Position numbers and translations under genes: made by a program
Shown: positions 43,195 through 52,164 of the stretch, piece after piece
Layout of the letters: each line of letters starts with the position of its first letter
Position numbering within the stretch: the stretch's first letter is position 1
The notes under the pieces: model-generated
Databases searched by the model: none
The model's input: the letters and a program-made list of their open reading frames with translations, nothing else
What the model was told of the DNA's origin: nothing
NCBI RefSeq assembly: GCF_902150045.1
Contig: NZ_CABFVU010000002.1
Coordinates: 1,042,001 to 1,106,000 of the forward strand
DNA: 64,000 bases
Reading direction: 5' to 3'
DNA from: Chitinophaga polysaccharea
GTDB taxonomy: Bacteria; Bacteroidota; Bacteroidia; Chitinophagales; Chitinophagaceae

Positions 43195-46100
43195 ATGCAA
43201 AAAAAGTTGCATTGCCGGCCCTGTATTTCTTTCATGGCACATATGCCACTTTCACTGCCAACAGAAAAGCGTAAACAAGACGTGTTGCAGTTTCCGCTAC
43301 AAGTAATGAAAATGGTTTGTGTTATGAAGCGGGGGATGCTTCTGGCACTCCTTGCCGTTTGTTGCTCATTTTTCAAAGGTCAAGCGCAAACGGATACTCC
43401 GATTGGCGCCGGCGCCGCGCAGCAAATCAAGGAAGATAGCGCCAGTACCCGAATGCTGAAGGGCAGGATAACAGACAGCGAAACACGGAAGCCGGTAGTA
43501 CGCGCAAGTATCCGGTCATCCGATGAAAGCGCCGGCGTCTTCAGTGATGAAGATGGCCGTTTCGCTATTCCGGTAAACAGTATGTACGTAACGCTGACGG
43601 TGAGCAATGTGGGCTACCAGACCAGGAAGATCAAAGTTGCCGGGGCCGACTTCCTGGATGTTCAGCTAAGCCGGGCAGTCACCACCCTGCAGGACGTTTA
43701 CGTTACCACTGGTATGTTCAACAGGCGCAAGGAGTCATTTACCGGCGCCACCAGCACATTTACCGGAGAAGAATTGCGAAGGACGGGTACGCTCAATGTG
43801 CTACAAAGCCTGAAAACACTTGATCCCTCATTCATCATCCAGGGAAACAATGTGATGGGTTCAGACCCCAATCAGCTTCCTAAAATAGAATTAAGAGGTA
43901 AAACCAGCATTAATCCAATGTCTGGCCAGGCTATCAATGACATATATGCCCGCGATCCCAATCAACCCTTATTCATCCTTGATGGTATGGAAACCACTCT
44001 CCAGCGGATCGTAGACCTGGATGTCAACCGGGTAGCCTTGATTACCGTTCTGAAAGATGCGGCTTCTACCGCCTTGTATGGCTCTAAAGCTGCCAACGGC
44101 GTAGTAGTAATTGAAACCGTAAGGCCCAAAGCCGGGGAGTTCAGGATCTCCTATGCTGCTAACGGAAACCTGCAAATTCCCGACCTGCGTAGTTATAATA
44201 TGATGAATGCAGCAGAGCACCTCGAATTCCAGCGGCTTTCCGGTATGTATAAAGAAAACGACTATGTAGCCGGCTTCCCTAATATCAATCTTTATAACCA
44301 AAGACTAAAGGAAGTGCAGAAGGGTGTAAACAGCTACTGGCTCAACATTCCCTTAAGAAATGTATTCAATATAGGTCATTCTCTTAGTATATCTGGCGGC
44401 GATCAGAAAGTCACCTATGGACTGGGGTTAAACTACCAGGATGCCAAAGGCATTATGAAGGGATCCGGCAAAACAACCTGGGGAGGCAATATCTACCTGG
44501 GATATAGAACCGGGAAGATCAATATTACGAACCAGCTGTACATTGATGGAAGCCAAAGCACCAACTCCCCCTACGGTAGCTTCTCCCAATATGTAACCCT
44601 CAGTCCTTATTACCGGAAAACGGACGGAGCAGGCAATCTGAATACCAACAGGTACCTCGAGGAATATCAATACGATCCAGGCAACTACGCCTTGCCTGAG
44701 GTTATCCAGATCGGCAATCCCCTCTATAATGCAACGCTGAATGGTTTCGACAAATCCAATAGCACCACCATTTCCAATGACCTGAACCTGATATGGGATG
44801 TTCTTAAAGACATCCGGCTTTCTGCTGGCCTGCAGATACGTAAAACATTTCACAATAGCAGCGTATACGTGCCGGCATTTAATACCAGCTTCGATGGCAA
44901 GACCGTTTATGAGAAGGGAAGTATGCGTGAAGGGAAAAGCAACGATCTTGGTTACCAGGCATTCCTGGGCGCAGCCTATAACAAAATAATACAGGATGTG
45001 CACAGTATCACCTTCAATGTAAGAGGAAGCGTTCAGAATAGTAAGAACGAAAGCATCAAGTCAGATTTTGTGGGCTTCCCGGTTGGTGTGGATGGCATTC
45101 CCTCCTTCGCTTTCGGTTATCGCCCCAATTCCAAACCTCAATACTTTAACGTCACATCCAGAAGCGTTAGCCTGCTGAGCAGCCTGAACTATTCATTCGA
45201 TGGAAGATACAACCTGGATTTGACTTATACCATTGACGGTTCCAATAGCTTTGGATCCAATAACCTTTTTACCCCCTTCTGGTCAGCAGGCATTGGCTGG
45301 AATATTAACAGGGAGAAATTCTTTCAATCTGCAGGATGGCTCGACCAGCTCCGGCTAAGGGGCAACATTGGTATCAATGGCAACCAGGGTTTCGGAAGAT
45401 TTCTATCTAACACCTCCTACAAGTACTTGCCTGGTTCAGGGCTCTTCGGTCAGGGTTTGAATATCAAACAGCTGGGCAATCCTGATCTCCAGTGGCAAAA
45501 AACCACCCAAACCAGCCTTGGACTGGATCTCAGTTTGCTCAAACGGCGTGTGTTCATGACATTAAATGCTTACCGTAAATTCACCGATCCCCTGGTAGTA
45601 CCCGTATCTATGCCTACTTCAACCGGTCTTTCAGACATTTCAAACAACGTAGGAGCGCTCACTATCACTGGTATGGAGCTGGACCTGCAGGTGACCCCCA
45701 TCCGGCGCCCGGCCAACAATCTTTTGTGGACCTTGGGTATTAACGGCGCTATCGTAAAAGGCAAGTACAGCAAGCTGTCTGGCTTGCTTCAGAATTTCAA
45801 CAAAGCGGCCGGGGAATCAAATTCTCTCCAGCGTTATTATGATGGATACAGTCCTGATGACATATGGGCAGTACGTTCGCTTGGAATAGACCCTATGACC
45901 GGAGCCGAGATATTTCTAACAAAAAACAACATGTATACAGATCATTATCGGCCTGAAGACATTGTAAAAATAGGCAATAGTCAACCCAAAGTTCAAGGGG
46001 TGATCAGCAGTAGCCTGAGTTTCAAAGACTTCCGGCTATCCGCTTACCTGAGGTATACACTGGGAGCATCGTCATTCAATGAAACGCTCTACAATAAAGT

Positions 46101-46452
46101 AGAAAACATATCATTTGTCGATCTGAGGAACAACCAGGATAAGAGGGCCCTGTATAAGCGATGGAAAAATCCGGGGGATGTGAGTTTCTTCCGCGCCATT
46201 TCCACTACAGAAACTACTCCTAGGTCTTCCAGGTTTGTACAAACAGAAAATCTTCTTGCCGGCGAATCAATCAATGCGTCTTATAGCTTTCGGCAGGACA
46301 AGGGCCGCTGGCTCCGGTACATCGGCATGCGGGAGCTCAGATGCTCCGTGACCATGAATGATATCTTCCGCCTCACCAATGTGCAGGTAGAAAGAGGTAC
46401 AGACTATCCTTTTGCGGAGAACATCTCTTTTACGATCAATGCTTATTTCTAA
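43195..46452 (+). CDS. SusC/RagA TonB-dependent transporter (locus 2)
   Basis: This 1,085-aa outer-membrane receptor without an STN domain is not expected to signal to a FecR protein, and none is nearby. A long N-terminus precedes the signal peptide (MKRGMLLALLAVCCSFFKG, then QAQ). A CarboxypepD_reg-like domain follows at about 88-165 (LKGRITDSETRKPVVRASI, VSNVGYQTRKIKV). The plug shows LFILDGMETTLQRI and DAASTALYGSKAANGVVVIET, and the barrel ends NISFTINAYF. The initiation site is uncertain: later ATGs at codons 38-44 would give a compact signal peptide. It heads a five-gene operon. Confidence 0.93.
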   Translation: MQKKLHCRPCISFMAHMPLSLPTEKRKQDVLQFPLQVMKMVCVMKRGMLLALLAVCCSFFKGQAQTDTPIGAGAAQQIKEDSASTRMLKGRITDSETRKPVVRASIRSSDESAGVFSDEDGRFAIPVNSMYVTLTVSNVGYQTRKIKVAGADFLDVQLSRAVTTLQDVYVTTGMFNRRKESFTGATSTFTGEELRRTGTLNVLQSLKTLDPSFIIQGNNVMGSDPNQLPKIELRGKTSINPMSGQAINDIYARDPNQPLFILDGMETTLQRIVDLDVNRVALITVLKDAASTALYGSKAANGVVVIETVRPKAGEFRISYAANGNLQIPDLRSYNMMNAAEHLEFQRLSGMYKENDYVAGFPNINLYNQRLKEVQKGVNSYWLNIPLRNVFNIGHSLSISGGDQKVTYGLGLNYQDAKGIMKGSGKTTWGGNIYLGYRTGKINITNQLYIDGSQSTNSPYGSFSQYVTLSPYYRKTDGAGNLNTNRYLEEYQYDPGNYALPEVIQIGNPLYNATLNGFDKSNSTTISNDLNLIWDVLKDIRLSAGLQIRKTFHNSSVYVPAFNTSFDGKTVYEKGSMREGKSNDLGYQAFLGAAYNKIIQDVHSITFNVRGSVQNSKNESIKSDFVGFPVGVDGIPSFAFGYRPNSKPQYFNVTSRSVSLLSSLNYSFDGRYNLDLTYTIDGSNSFGSNNLFTPFWSAGIGWNINREKFFQSAGWLDQLRLRGNIGINGNQGFGRFLSNTSYKYLPGSGLFGQGLNIKQLGNPDLQWQKTTQTSLGLDLSLLKRRVFMTLNAYRKFTDPLVVPVSMPTSTGLSDISNNVGALTITGMELDLQVTPIRRPANNLLWTLGINGAIVKGKYSKLSGLLQNFNKAAGESNSLQRYYDGYSPDDIWAVRSLGIDPMTGAEIFLTKNNMYTDHYRPEDIVKIGNSQPKVQGVISSSLSFKDFRLSAYLRYTLGASSFNETLYNKVENISFVDLRNNQDKRALYKRWKNPGDVSFFRAISTTETTPRSSRFVQTENLLAGESINASYSFRQDKGRWLRYIGMRELRCSVTMNDIFRLTNVQVERGTDYPFAENISFTINAYF

Positions 46453-46462
46453 AACACAACAC

Positions 46463-47905
46463 ATGAACCGGTACATAAATTGCCTGGCACTCCTCTCTTC
46501 TTTGTTTTGCGCAGTTTCCTGCAAAAAATTCCTGGACGTAAAACCGGTAGATGAATTTTTGGAAGAGACCGTGTATAACAGCGAAGCCTCCATTAATAGC
46601 GCAGTTACCGGCATCTATATGAATATGGCTGATGAAGGGCTGTATGGCGGTAATTTAACGGCAACCACCATGGACGTACTGGCGCAATATTACAGCCCTA
46701 ATAATCTCGAAAAAACTGATTTCAACGGCGTAGTTAAATTTAGCTATGATGAAAAGGAAGTTAAAGAGAAATTTAGTGCAGTATGGGAACAATCTTACCG
46801 TAATGTGCTGAATATAAATGTGCTCCTGGAAAAGATCGCTGCCACTCCGTCAACAGTGCTTGCTGACAGCAGGAAAGAGGTACTCCGGGGTGAAATGTAT
46901 GCCTTAAGAGCTATGCACCACTTCGAGCTGCTGCGGGTGTTTGGGCCGGTAGTGGCTACAGCACCGTCTGAAATCTCGATTCCCTATTACAGCGAGCCCT
47001 CCAAAGCTGCCAACCCTTTGCTGCCGGCAGCAGCTGTACTGGATAAAGTGTTGGCCGACCTTGATAGCGCTATCAGTAAGCTAGGCAGTGATCCGGTCCG
47101 TACAGAAGGCGTAAAGCCTCTTTCAGGGACAGATGTATTTGCGGATTTTTATAAGCTGCGTAATCACCGGATGAACTATTTTTCAGCGCTGGCATTGAAA
47201 GCGAGGGTAGCGCTATATAAGAATGATAAAGCCCTGGCACTGAAATGCGCACAACAGGTAATTGACGAAGCTACTCCATATTTTCCCTGGTCGCCGGCCG
47301 CTGCGTCTTTGCCCGGGATCGAAAATCCTGACAGGATCTTTTCTTCTGAGATTCTCTTCGGTATTGAGAACATTAATCTGTATACCCTTCAACGCAATTA
47401 CTTCAATGCGGGCATAACCGCAGGAAAACTGCTCGCTCCAACATCTGATAAACTGACATCCGTTTACGGTTATTCCAATGATTTCCGTTATAGATCGTCC
47501 TGGATACTGGATCAGTCCTCCAACAAAAATTACAAAACATTCTACAAGTTCACAGAAGTAAACGACAAGGAAAGCCCGGTAAGATATTTCCAGCCCCTGA
47601 TACGGATATCTGAAATGTACTACATCGCGGCAGAATGTACCAGCAATACTGCCGGGGCAAGCGTATATCTGAACAGGGTCCGCGCCAACCGTGGGCTACC
47701 GGATATTACAGCCGTAAATGATATCAGCACGGAACTGACGAAAGAATACGCCAGGGAATTCTGGGGCGAAGGACAGCTTTTCTTCTATTACAAAAGAAAT
47801 AACTTCCCTGCAATCCCTGATCCGCTGAGCCCGGAAGCAACCATATCCATGGGAAAAAGGCAATACAAGATTCCCTTGCCTGATTCTGAAACCCGTAACC
47901 GCTAA
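46463..47905 (+). CDS. SusD/RagB-family lipoprotein (locus 2)
   Basis: This 480-aa SusD-like lipoprotein has its lipobox in LFCAVSC, followed by KKFLDVKPVDEFLEETVYNS. Helical landmarks are YALRAMHHFELLRVFGPVVA, FSALALKARVALYKNDKALA and LIRISEMYYIAAECTSNTAG. YLNRVRANRGL, TKEYAREFWGEGQLFFYYKR and the C-terminal YKIPLPDSETRNR complete it. ATG 46463 lies 11 bp after susC and begins the signal peptide. It pairs with the upstream transporter. It is shorter than the locus 1 SusD and belongs to the SusD-like_3 type. Confidence 0.92.
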   Translation: MNRYINCLALLSSLFCAVSCKKFLDVKPVDEFLEETVYNSEASINSAVTGIYMNMADEGLYGGNLTATTMDVLAQYYSPNNLEKTDFNGVVKFSYDEKEVKEKFSAVWEQSYRNVLNINVLLEKIAATPSTVLADSRKEVLRGEMYALRAMHHFELLRVFGPVVATAPSEISIPYYSEPSKAANPLLPAAAVLDKVLADLDSAISKLGSDPVRTEGVKPLSGTDVFADFYKLRNHRMNYFSALALKARVALYKNDKALALKCAQQVIDEATPYFPWSPAAASLPGIENPDRIFSSEILFGIENINLYTLQRNYFNAGITAGKLLAPTSDKLTSVYGYSNDFRYRSSWILDQSSNKNYKTFYKFTEVNDKESPVRYFQPLIRISEMYYIAAECTSNTAGASVYLNRVRANRGLPDITAVNDISTELTKEYAREFWGEGQLFFYYKRNNFPAIPDPLSPEATISMGKRQYKIPLPDSETRNR

Positions 47906-47915
47906 AAACGAACTG

Positions 47916-48665
47916 ATGAAACACTTTATCATAATATACATCCTGTTAGGGTGTCTGCTGGCAAGCTGTAAAAAGTCGGAACTGATGACCTATCAAGGTT
48001 CAGACAATATTTTCTTTAATAATAATTCCAGTGATTCTGCAACTGTGTCCTTTTACCGGGATACTACGGCTTATACCGACTATGATGTTACTGTAAAGGT
48101 CTGGGGCCGGATGTCCGATAAAGACAGACCTGTCAAAGTGGTGATAGATGATATTGCATCCACTGCTGTAGCGGGGATAAATTATCTGCCATTGCAAGAT
48201 ACCTTTTCGGTAAAAGCAAATACAGATAAGGCTACGATCAGGATAAGGCTGCTGAAAGAAAAGGCCCAGGCAGGCGAGATATTCGTGCTGGCATTAAAGG
48301 TCCTCCCCAATCAATATTTCGCTGTAGAGCCACGGCCTGCCGTGCCATTATCAAATGGCAAAGTGCTTCACAAGGATCGCTTCAGCATATATTTTGGGTA
48401 TAGATATTATATCCCGCCGTACTGGGATACCTACCGCTCCTACCTGGGCACTTATTCAGAGAAAAAAATAAAGTTGCTTATAGAGATAACTGGCATCGAT
48501 ATTATACGGTTTTATAAGAAATCGTTAAAAGAAAATTATAACACTGCCCAATGCCGCACCTTTGCCCGGAAGCTTCAGTCATACCTGAATAATGAAAAAG
48601 AAAAGGGTAATATCATCCGGGATGAAAATGGCAATGTCATAAAAATGGGAGGAGATGCCCAGTAG
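47916..48665 (+). CDS. DUF4843 lipoprotein
   Basis: This 249-aa lipoprotein (lipobox LLASC) belongs to DUF4843, a domain found almost only downstream of SusC/SusD pairs. Recognisable parts are YQGSDNIFFNNNSSDSATVS, TVKVWGRMSDKDRPVKVVID, GINYLPLQDTFSVKANTDKA and AGEIFVLALKVLPNQYF. RFSIYFGYRYYIPPYWDTY and FARKLQSYLNNEKEKG follow. It has an Ig-like/Calx-beta-like look. It is probably exposed at the cell surface as an accessory substrate-binding component. It starts 10 bp after susD. Confidence 0.88.
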   Translation: MKHFIIIYILLGCLLASCKKSELMTYQGSDNIFFNNNSSDSATVSFYRDTTAYTDYDVTVKVWGRMSDKDRPVKVVIDDIASTAVAGINYLPLQDTFSVKANTDKATIRIRLLKEKAQAGEIFVLALKVLPNQYFAVEPRPAVPLSNGKVLHKDRFSIYFGYRYYIPPYWDTYRSYLGTYSEKKIKLLIEITGIDIIRFYKKSLKENYNTAQCRTFARKLQSYLNNEKEKGNIIRDENGNVIKMGGDAQ

Positions 48666-48698
48666 TATGTTTTTTATTGCATAAATGATAACCAGAAA

Positions 48699-50228
48699 AT
48701 GATAAATACCATAAAAAGTACGATGACCAGGTTATTGCTGATCCTGGGTGTTTACGGACTCGCCATTTCCTGTCAGAAAGACAAAGGCAATTACATTTAT
48801 CATGATATCAATGAGATTACCATTAATGATCTTGATTCGATATACTATGTTTTTAATGGAGATCCGCTGAGGATTAGCCCCAGGCTTGTGTTTTCCAAAG
48901 ATGCGCAACCAGATACTGCCAACTATAGGTATGAATGGTTTCAGGGACTTGAGAAAGGATTCACAGGCTGGAGACCCCAATTGATATTTTCCGGCCTGAA
49001 TATAGATACCGTGCTGAATATGGACCTTGGGACCACCCAGATGTACTTTCGGGTAACGGACAAACGTACCGGGATATACACCCTGAAACCCTTCCTGTTA
49101 TCTATATACAATAAAGCATACATGGGATGGCTCGTTTTATCCGATGTCAATGGGGAAGCGCGTTTGGACATGTTGTCTACTTATAAGGCAGAGAACAGGC
49201 TGTATAAAAACATCCTGGACACCATGCATTCCGATGTCAAGCTTTCCGGTGCACCGGTTTCCGTGGGATTTCTGCGGTACAATGGCATGAGTGATGGGGG
49301 TATGTTTTACAATGTCATTGTAACTTCCGAGGGAGGCTGGATCACAAACAGAGATGAACTAAAAAATTTACCAGAAGCCGGTTTCGATCAGCTTGTTCCC
49401 GGAAATCCTCCCAGCTATGATAAAGCCAGCCTGGAATACAGCATTTTCCATGTAGACATGTATAACAATGGCAACGTCTATCACAAGGGCTACTGGGATG
49501 ATAGATTCGTTGGGCCTGTCAACAACCTGGAAGAAATAACAGATAATAATAGCCCTGGCAGGGCAGTCAGGTATAAAGCTGCTCCATATTTCGCCGGCGC
49601 GGCAGATAATGTAATGATATTGTTTAATTCAGAAAATAAAAAATTCTATCGTTACCCCGGATCGGGAACCCTCACGTTTCCACTTGAAATGCCAGGAGTT
49701 CAGCAACGGGGCCTTGACCTTGTGTATATGACATATATATCCTACAACGGAGGAGAAGCTGTTGCCATACTGAAAGATACCGCTTCCCTGAAACATTACC
49801 TGCTGCGATTTACCGCCGATGGCAAAACAAATTATTACGCAGAAATGCCAGCAGAGGAAATTGGCCAGGCAACACAATTTGCTGTGAGCCCGGTGACCGG
49901 CTATATTTTTTACGAATCTGGCAGCAAGTTGTATGAATATGACTTCGACCTGAAGCAGTCTTTTAAAATGCTGGACCTTGACGGCGAAACCATCAGCAAA
50001 ATAGCTTTCCATAAATTCCAGCAACCCGACGCCAATATTACTCCCTATGCAGCTATGTACCTGGAGATGGAGCGGGACCTTATTGTATGTACATATAAGA
50101 ACAGTAATCCTTCCAACACAGGGAAACTCAGTATTTACAAAGTTCCTGATGGCAATAAACCGCTGGAGCCAAGACAATTTTTCGAGGGCTTTGGTAAAAT
50201 TGTAAGTTTTACGTTCAGAGAAAGGTAA
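48699..50228 (+). CDS. PKD-like family lipoprotein
   Basis: This 509-aa lipoprotein (lipobox GLAISC) has an N-terminal PKD-like domain (DINEITINDLDSIYYVFNGD, FRVTDKRTGIYTLKPFLLSI). A C-terminal region of blade-like repeats follows (GWLVLSDVNGEARLDMLS, DNVMILFNSENKKFYRY, ATQFAVSPVTGYIFYESGSK). This PKD-like family occurs as the fourth gene of SusC/SusD/DUF4843 operons in Bacteroidota. The repeats suggest a propeller-like surface binding module. It lies 33 bp downstream of the DUF4843 gene. The ligand is unknown. Confidence 0.85.
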   Translation: MINTIKSTMTRLLLILGVYGLAISCQKDKGNYIYHDINEITINDLDSIYYVFNGDPLRISPRLVFSKDAQPDTANYRYEWFQGLEKGFTGWRPQLIFSGLNIDTVLNMDLGTTQMYFRVTDKRTGIYTLKPFLLSIYNKAYMGWLVLSDVNGEARLDMLSTYKAENRLYKNILDTMHSDVKLSGAPVSVGFLRYNGMSDGGMFYNVIVTSEGGWITNRDELKNLPEAGFDQLVPGNPPSYDKASLEYSIFHVDMYNNGNVYHKGYWDDRFVGPVNNLEEITDNNSPGRAVRYKAAPYFAGAADNVMILFNSENKKFYRYPGSGTLTFPLEMPGVQQRGLDLVYMTYISYNGGEAVAILKDTASLKHYLLRFTADGKTNYYAEMPAEEIGQATQFAVSPVTGYIFYESGSKLYEYDFDLKQSFKMLDLDGETISKIAFHKFQQPDANITPYAAMYLEMERDLIVCTYKNSNPSNTGKLSIYKVPDGNKPLEPRQFFEGFGKIVSFTFRER

Positions 50229-50269
50229 CTGAAACGTAATACACCTGTTAAAATAAAACCAAACAGCAT

Positions 50270-51394
50270 ATGAAAAAACAAATAATCCTGCCAGCGCTCG
50301 TGTTGCTCGCTGTGCAAACCATGGCACAGAACGTGGTGATCAAAGGTACTTTTGCCGGCGATACGAAGGGCAACAACAAGATCTACATTTACGGGACGGG
50401 CGTAAAGACCGATTCCGCGGTAATGACCGATGGACATTTCGAATTTACCCTTCCGTTCGAAAAATTGTTCATGCCGCTGTTCTATACGGAATATGACCTG
50501 AATATGACAGGCGGGTATGTGCCCTACGCTTTAGTGGTAGACCAGGCAGGAACCATCACGCTGTCTGGCGGCGATATTGCGAAAGGAATGAGCAGTATGA
50601 AAATCTCCGGTATGAAATCCGCCGAAGCATTCAGTCAATGGGGTGAAAGACAGGATTCAGTGTCCAGGCAGGTCCAGGAGCAGTTGAAAAAAAAGTTTGG
50701 CGACAAATGGTATACGCAGGACAATCCCAAAATTGAAGAGGCTACAAAAGAATACGAAAGGCTGCAGCGGGCCGGTATTAGCAGTGAGCTTGAAAATTTC
50801 GTCAGATCACATTCCGATTCCTATGCATCTGCTGTGGCACTGAATGGGGTATTCTCCCTGCTGGAAACATCGCAACTGGAGAAACTCTACGCAATGCTGG
50901 CCCCCCAGATGCAGCAAACAGAGGAAGGGAAAAACATAGCAAAGTTTATGCAAGGCATGAAGAATTCCGCCATCGGTAGCACTGTAAAAGATTTCACACT
51001 GAACACGCCTGAAGAAAAACCGCTCAGTTTCAGCCAGTTGAAAGGGAAATACGTACTGATCGATTTCTGGGCAAGCTGGTGCGGTCCCTGCAAGCAGTCT
51101 TTCCCACATATGAAAGAGATATACAAGAAATATAAAAGCGACAAGTTCGAGATCTACAGCATTTCTATCGATCAGGATAAGAAAGACTGGCTGAAAGGTC
51201 TGAAAGAACAAGAGCTCCCCTGGCTGCAGGCGCTGGATACGAAAGATATTTCTCAAAGCCATTTTGCGGTAACTGGCGTGCCTACAACTATCCTGATCGA
51301 TCCGGCCGGCAAAATATTGCTGAAAGAAGTAGGCTTTGGCGGAAGCGATGGCCCGCTCGATAAAAAGCTCAGAGAACTCTTCGGGACCAAATAA
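50270..51394 (+). CDS. TlpA-like thiol-disulfide oxidoreductase with DUF4369 domain
   Basis: This 374-aa exported protein has a signal peptide (MKKQIILPALVLLAVQTM, then AQ), an N-terminal DUF4369 beta-domain (VIKGTFAGDTKGNNKIYIYG, then TDSAVMTDGHFEFTLP) and a helical linker. A C-terminal TlpA/AhpC-TSA thioredoxin domain carries WCGPC with cysteines at 271 and 274, and the cis-proline in TGVPTTILID. It acts in the periplasm or cell envelope, probably keeping thiols reduced. It is the last gene of the second SusC/SusD operon. Bacteroidota often end such operons with a TlpA-like protein, but the functional link is unknown. Confidence 0.92.
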   Translation: MKKQIILPALVLLAVQTMAQNVVIKGTFAGDTKGNNKIYIYGTGVKTDSAVMTDGHFEFTLPFEKLFMPLFYTEYDLNMTGGYVPYALVVDQAGTITLSGGDIAKGMSSMKISGMKSAEAFSQWGERQDSVSRQVQEQLKKKFGDKWYTQDNPKIEEATKEYERLQRAGISSELENFVRSHSDSYASAVALNGVFSLLETSQLEKLYAMLAPQMQQTEEGKNIAKFMQGMKNSAIGSTVKDFTLNTPEEKPLSFSQLKGKYVLIDFWASWCGPCKQSFPHMKEIYKKYKSDKFEIYSISIDQDKKDWLKGLKEQELPWLQALDTKDISQSHFAVTGVPTTILIDPAGKILLKEVGFGGSDGPLDKKLRELFGTK

Positions 51395-51415
51395 TGTTAC
51401 AAAAAAATTTCCGCC

Positions 51416-51529
51416 TCATTTCTTCATGATCTTCACCAGCATATCCACGATGAGCCGATTGCCTTTATCAGAAGGATGCAGTCTGTTGCACATAACATCG
51501 ATAGCCTCAGGCGGATAAGGGTATTTGTC
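51416..51529 (-). pseudogene. SGNH/GDSL hydrolase, C-terminal remnant
   Basis: About 37 codons on the minus strand read DKYPYPPEAIDVMCNRLHPS and then DKGNRLIVDMLVKIMKK, ending at a TGA (51418-51416). The LHPSDKGN stretch matches the catalytic Asp/His block (D-x-x-H) at the end of SGNH hydrolases. No upstream coding sequence for the rest is present. Its final motif differs from what the N-terminal remnant at 42265 would be expected to have, so the two are probably not halves of one gene. Confidence 0.65.
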
Positions 51530-51531
51530 CT

Positions 51532-51819
51532 TTGAGGGATGCCAAAGAAAAAGGGTTGCTCATTATTGAACAATCCTTTACAGAGAATAAACTCCCATCT
51601 GGTGCGGGACATGAGAGTGAGTTTCATTATAAAAATCGGAGTAGTTTTTCAGGTAGAAAGGTATCTGTTGATCAAGCCATTAGATTACTATCCCGGAACG
51701 GCATAAAGGTAAGCAGGGAAAAGGCAGAAATAATACTGGATTTCCTTTACTTGATTGCGAGGACATATAAAACGCAGAAGGAAATGATAACTTCGCAGAG
51801 TCTGAACCCTAATGAATGA
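51532..51819 (+). CDS. Small conserved-looking protein, start uncertain
   Basis: This open frame of up to 95 codons has no ATG; TTG 51532 is the first plausible start. The C-terminal half (VSVDQAIRLLSRNGIKVSRE, then EKAEIILDFLYLIARTYK) matches a small helical family I have seen scattered in Bacteroidota accessory regions. The first ~38 residues look less protein-like and may not be translated. It lies alone between the SusCD operon and tRNA-Leu. The function is unknown. It may itself be a truncated remnant. Confidence 0.45.
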   Translation: MRDAKEKGLLIIEQSFTENKLPSGAGHESEFHYKNRSSFSGRKVSVDQAIRLLSRNGIKVSREKAEIILDFLYLIARTYKTQKEMITSQSLNPNE

Positions 51820-51920
51820 ATCGAACACCCGATATTAGCCTTTCCATTGCAGTTTGGCTATATGACAAATCGGGGCTTAAGAATTTCTGAAAGATCCCGA
51901 ACACAATTATTGCACCACAA

Positions 51921-52003
51921 ATGGAGCAATAAAACAATGCAAATCAGCCTGTTGATTGCATAAAAAAAGGAAACGATCAAAACCGATCGTTTCCTTTTGT
52001 GCG
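51921..52003. repeat. 84-bp direct repeat, right copy, abutting tRNA-Leu
   Basis: This is the partner of 42483-42566. Hairpin 1 here is ATGCAAATCA/TGATTGCAT, with base changes on both arms relative to the left copy that keep pairing. Hairpin 2 is the tRNA-Leu terminator. The repeat runs into the first bases of the tRNA-Leu 3' end (TGCG). Confidence 0.75.
51962..51994 (-). terminator. Intrinsic terminator of tRNA-Leu
   Basis: GGAAACGATC (51969-51978) pairs with GATCGTTTCC (51985-51994). On the minus strand the stem is followed by TTTTTTTA, six bases after the tRNA 3' end. This is a classic intrinsic terminator. Confidence 0.85.
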
Positions 52004-52083
52004 AAGGAGGAGATTCGAACTCCCAAGCCCTTTCAGGCACTACCACCTCAAAGTAGCGCGTCTACCAATTTCGCCACCTTCGC
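52000..52083 (-). tRNA. tRNA-Leu (anticodon GAG)
   Basis: This 84-nt class II tRNA has acceptor arms GCGAAGG and CCTTCGC plus discriminator A. The D-arm is followed by the anticodon stem CTACT/GGTAG with loop TTGAGGT (anticodon GAG, reading CUU/CUC), a long variable arm (TGCCTGAAAGGGCT) and the T-loop TTCGAAT. The 3' CCA is not encoded. A strong promoter lies upstream and a terminator downstream. Confidence 0.93.
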
Positions 52084-52101
52084 ATCTGGTAGAATGGGGT
52101 G

Positions 52102-52132
52102 CAAAAATAATGGCTTTTTTAAAATAAGCAAA
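52102..52132 (-). promoter_or_regulatory. Promoter of tRNA-Leu
   Basis: On the minus strand TTTG (52132-52129), a 19-nt spacer and TATTTTTG (52109-52102) are an excellent match to the Bacteroidota consensus. The -7 element ends 18 bp before the tRNA 5' end. Confidence 0.75.
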
Positions 52133-52164
52133 TTTATTTATTCATATTTTCATGAAAAAGGCAA

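Noticed and set aside
42265..51529. The two SGNH remnants as halves of one gene split by an inversion
   Set aside because: The orientation would fit an inversion, but the C-terminal motif (HPSDKGN) does not look like the expected end of the N-terminal remnant's subfamily, and the flanking repeats are direct, not inverted.
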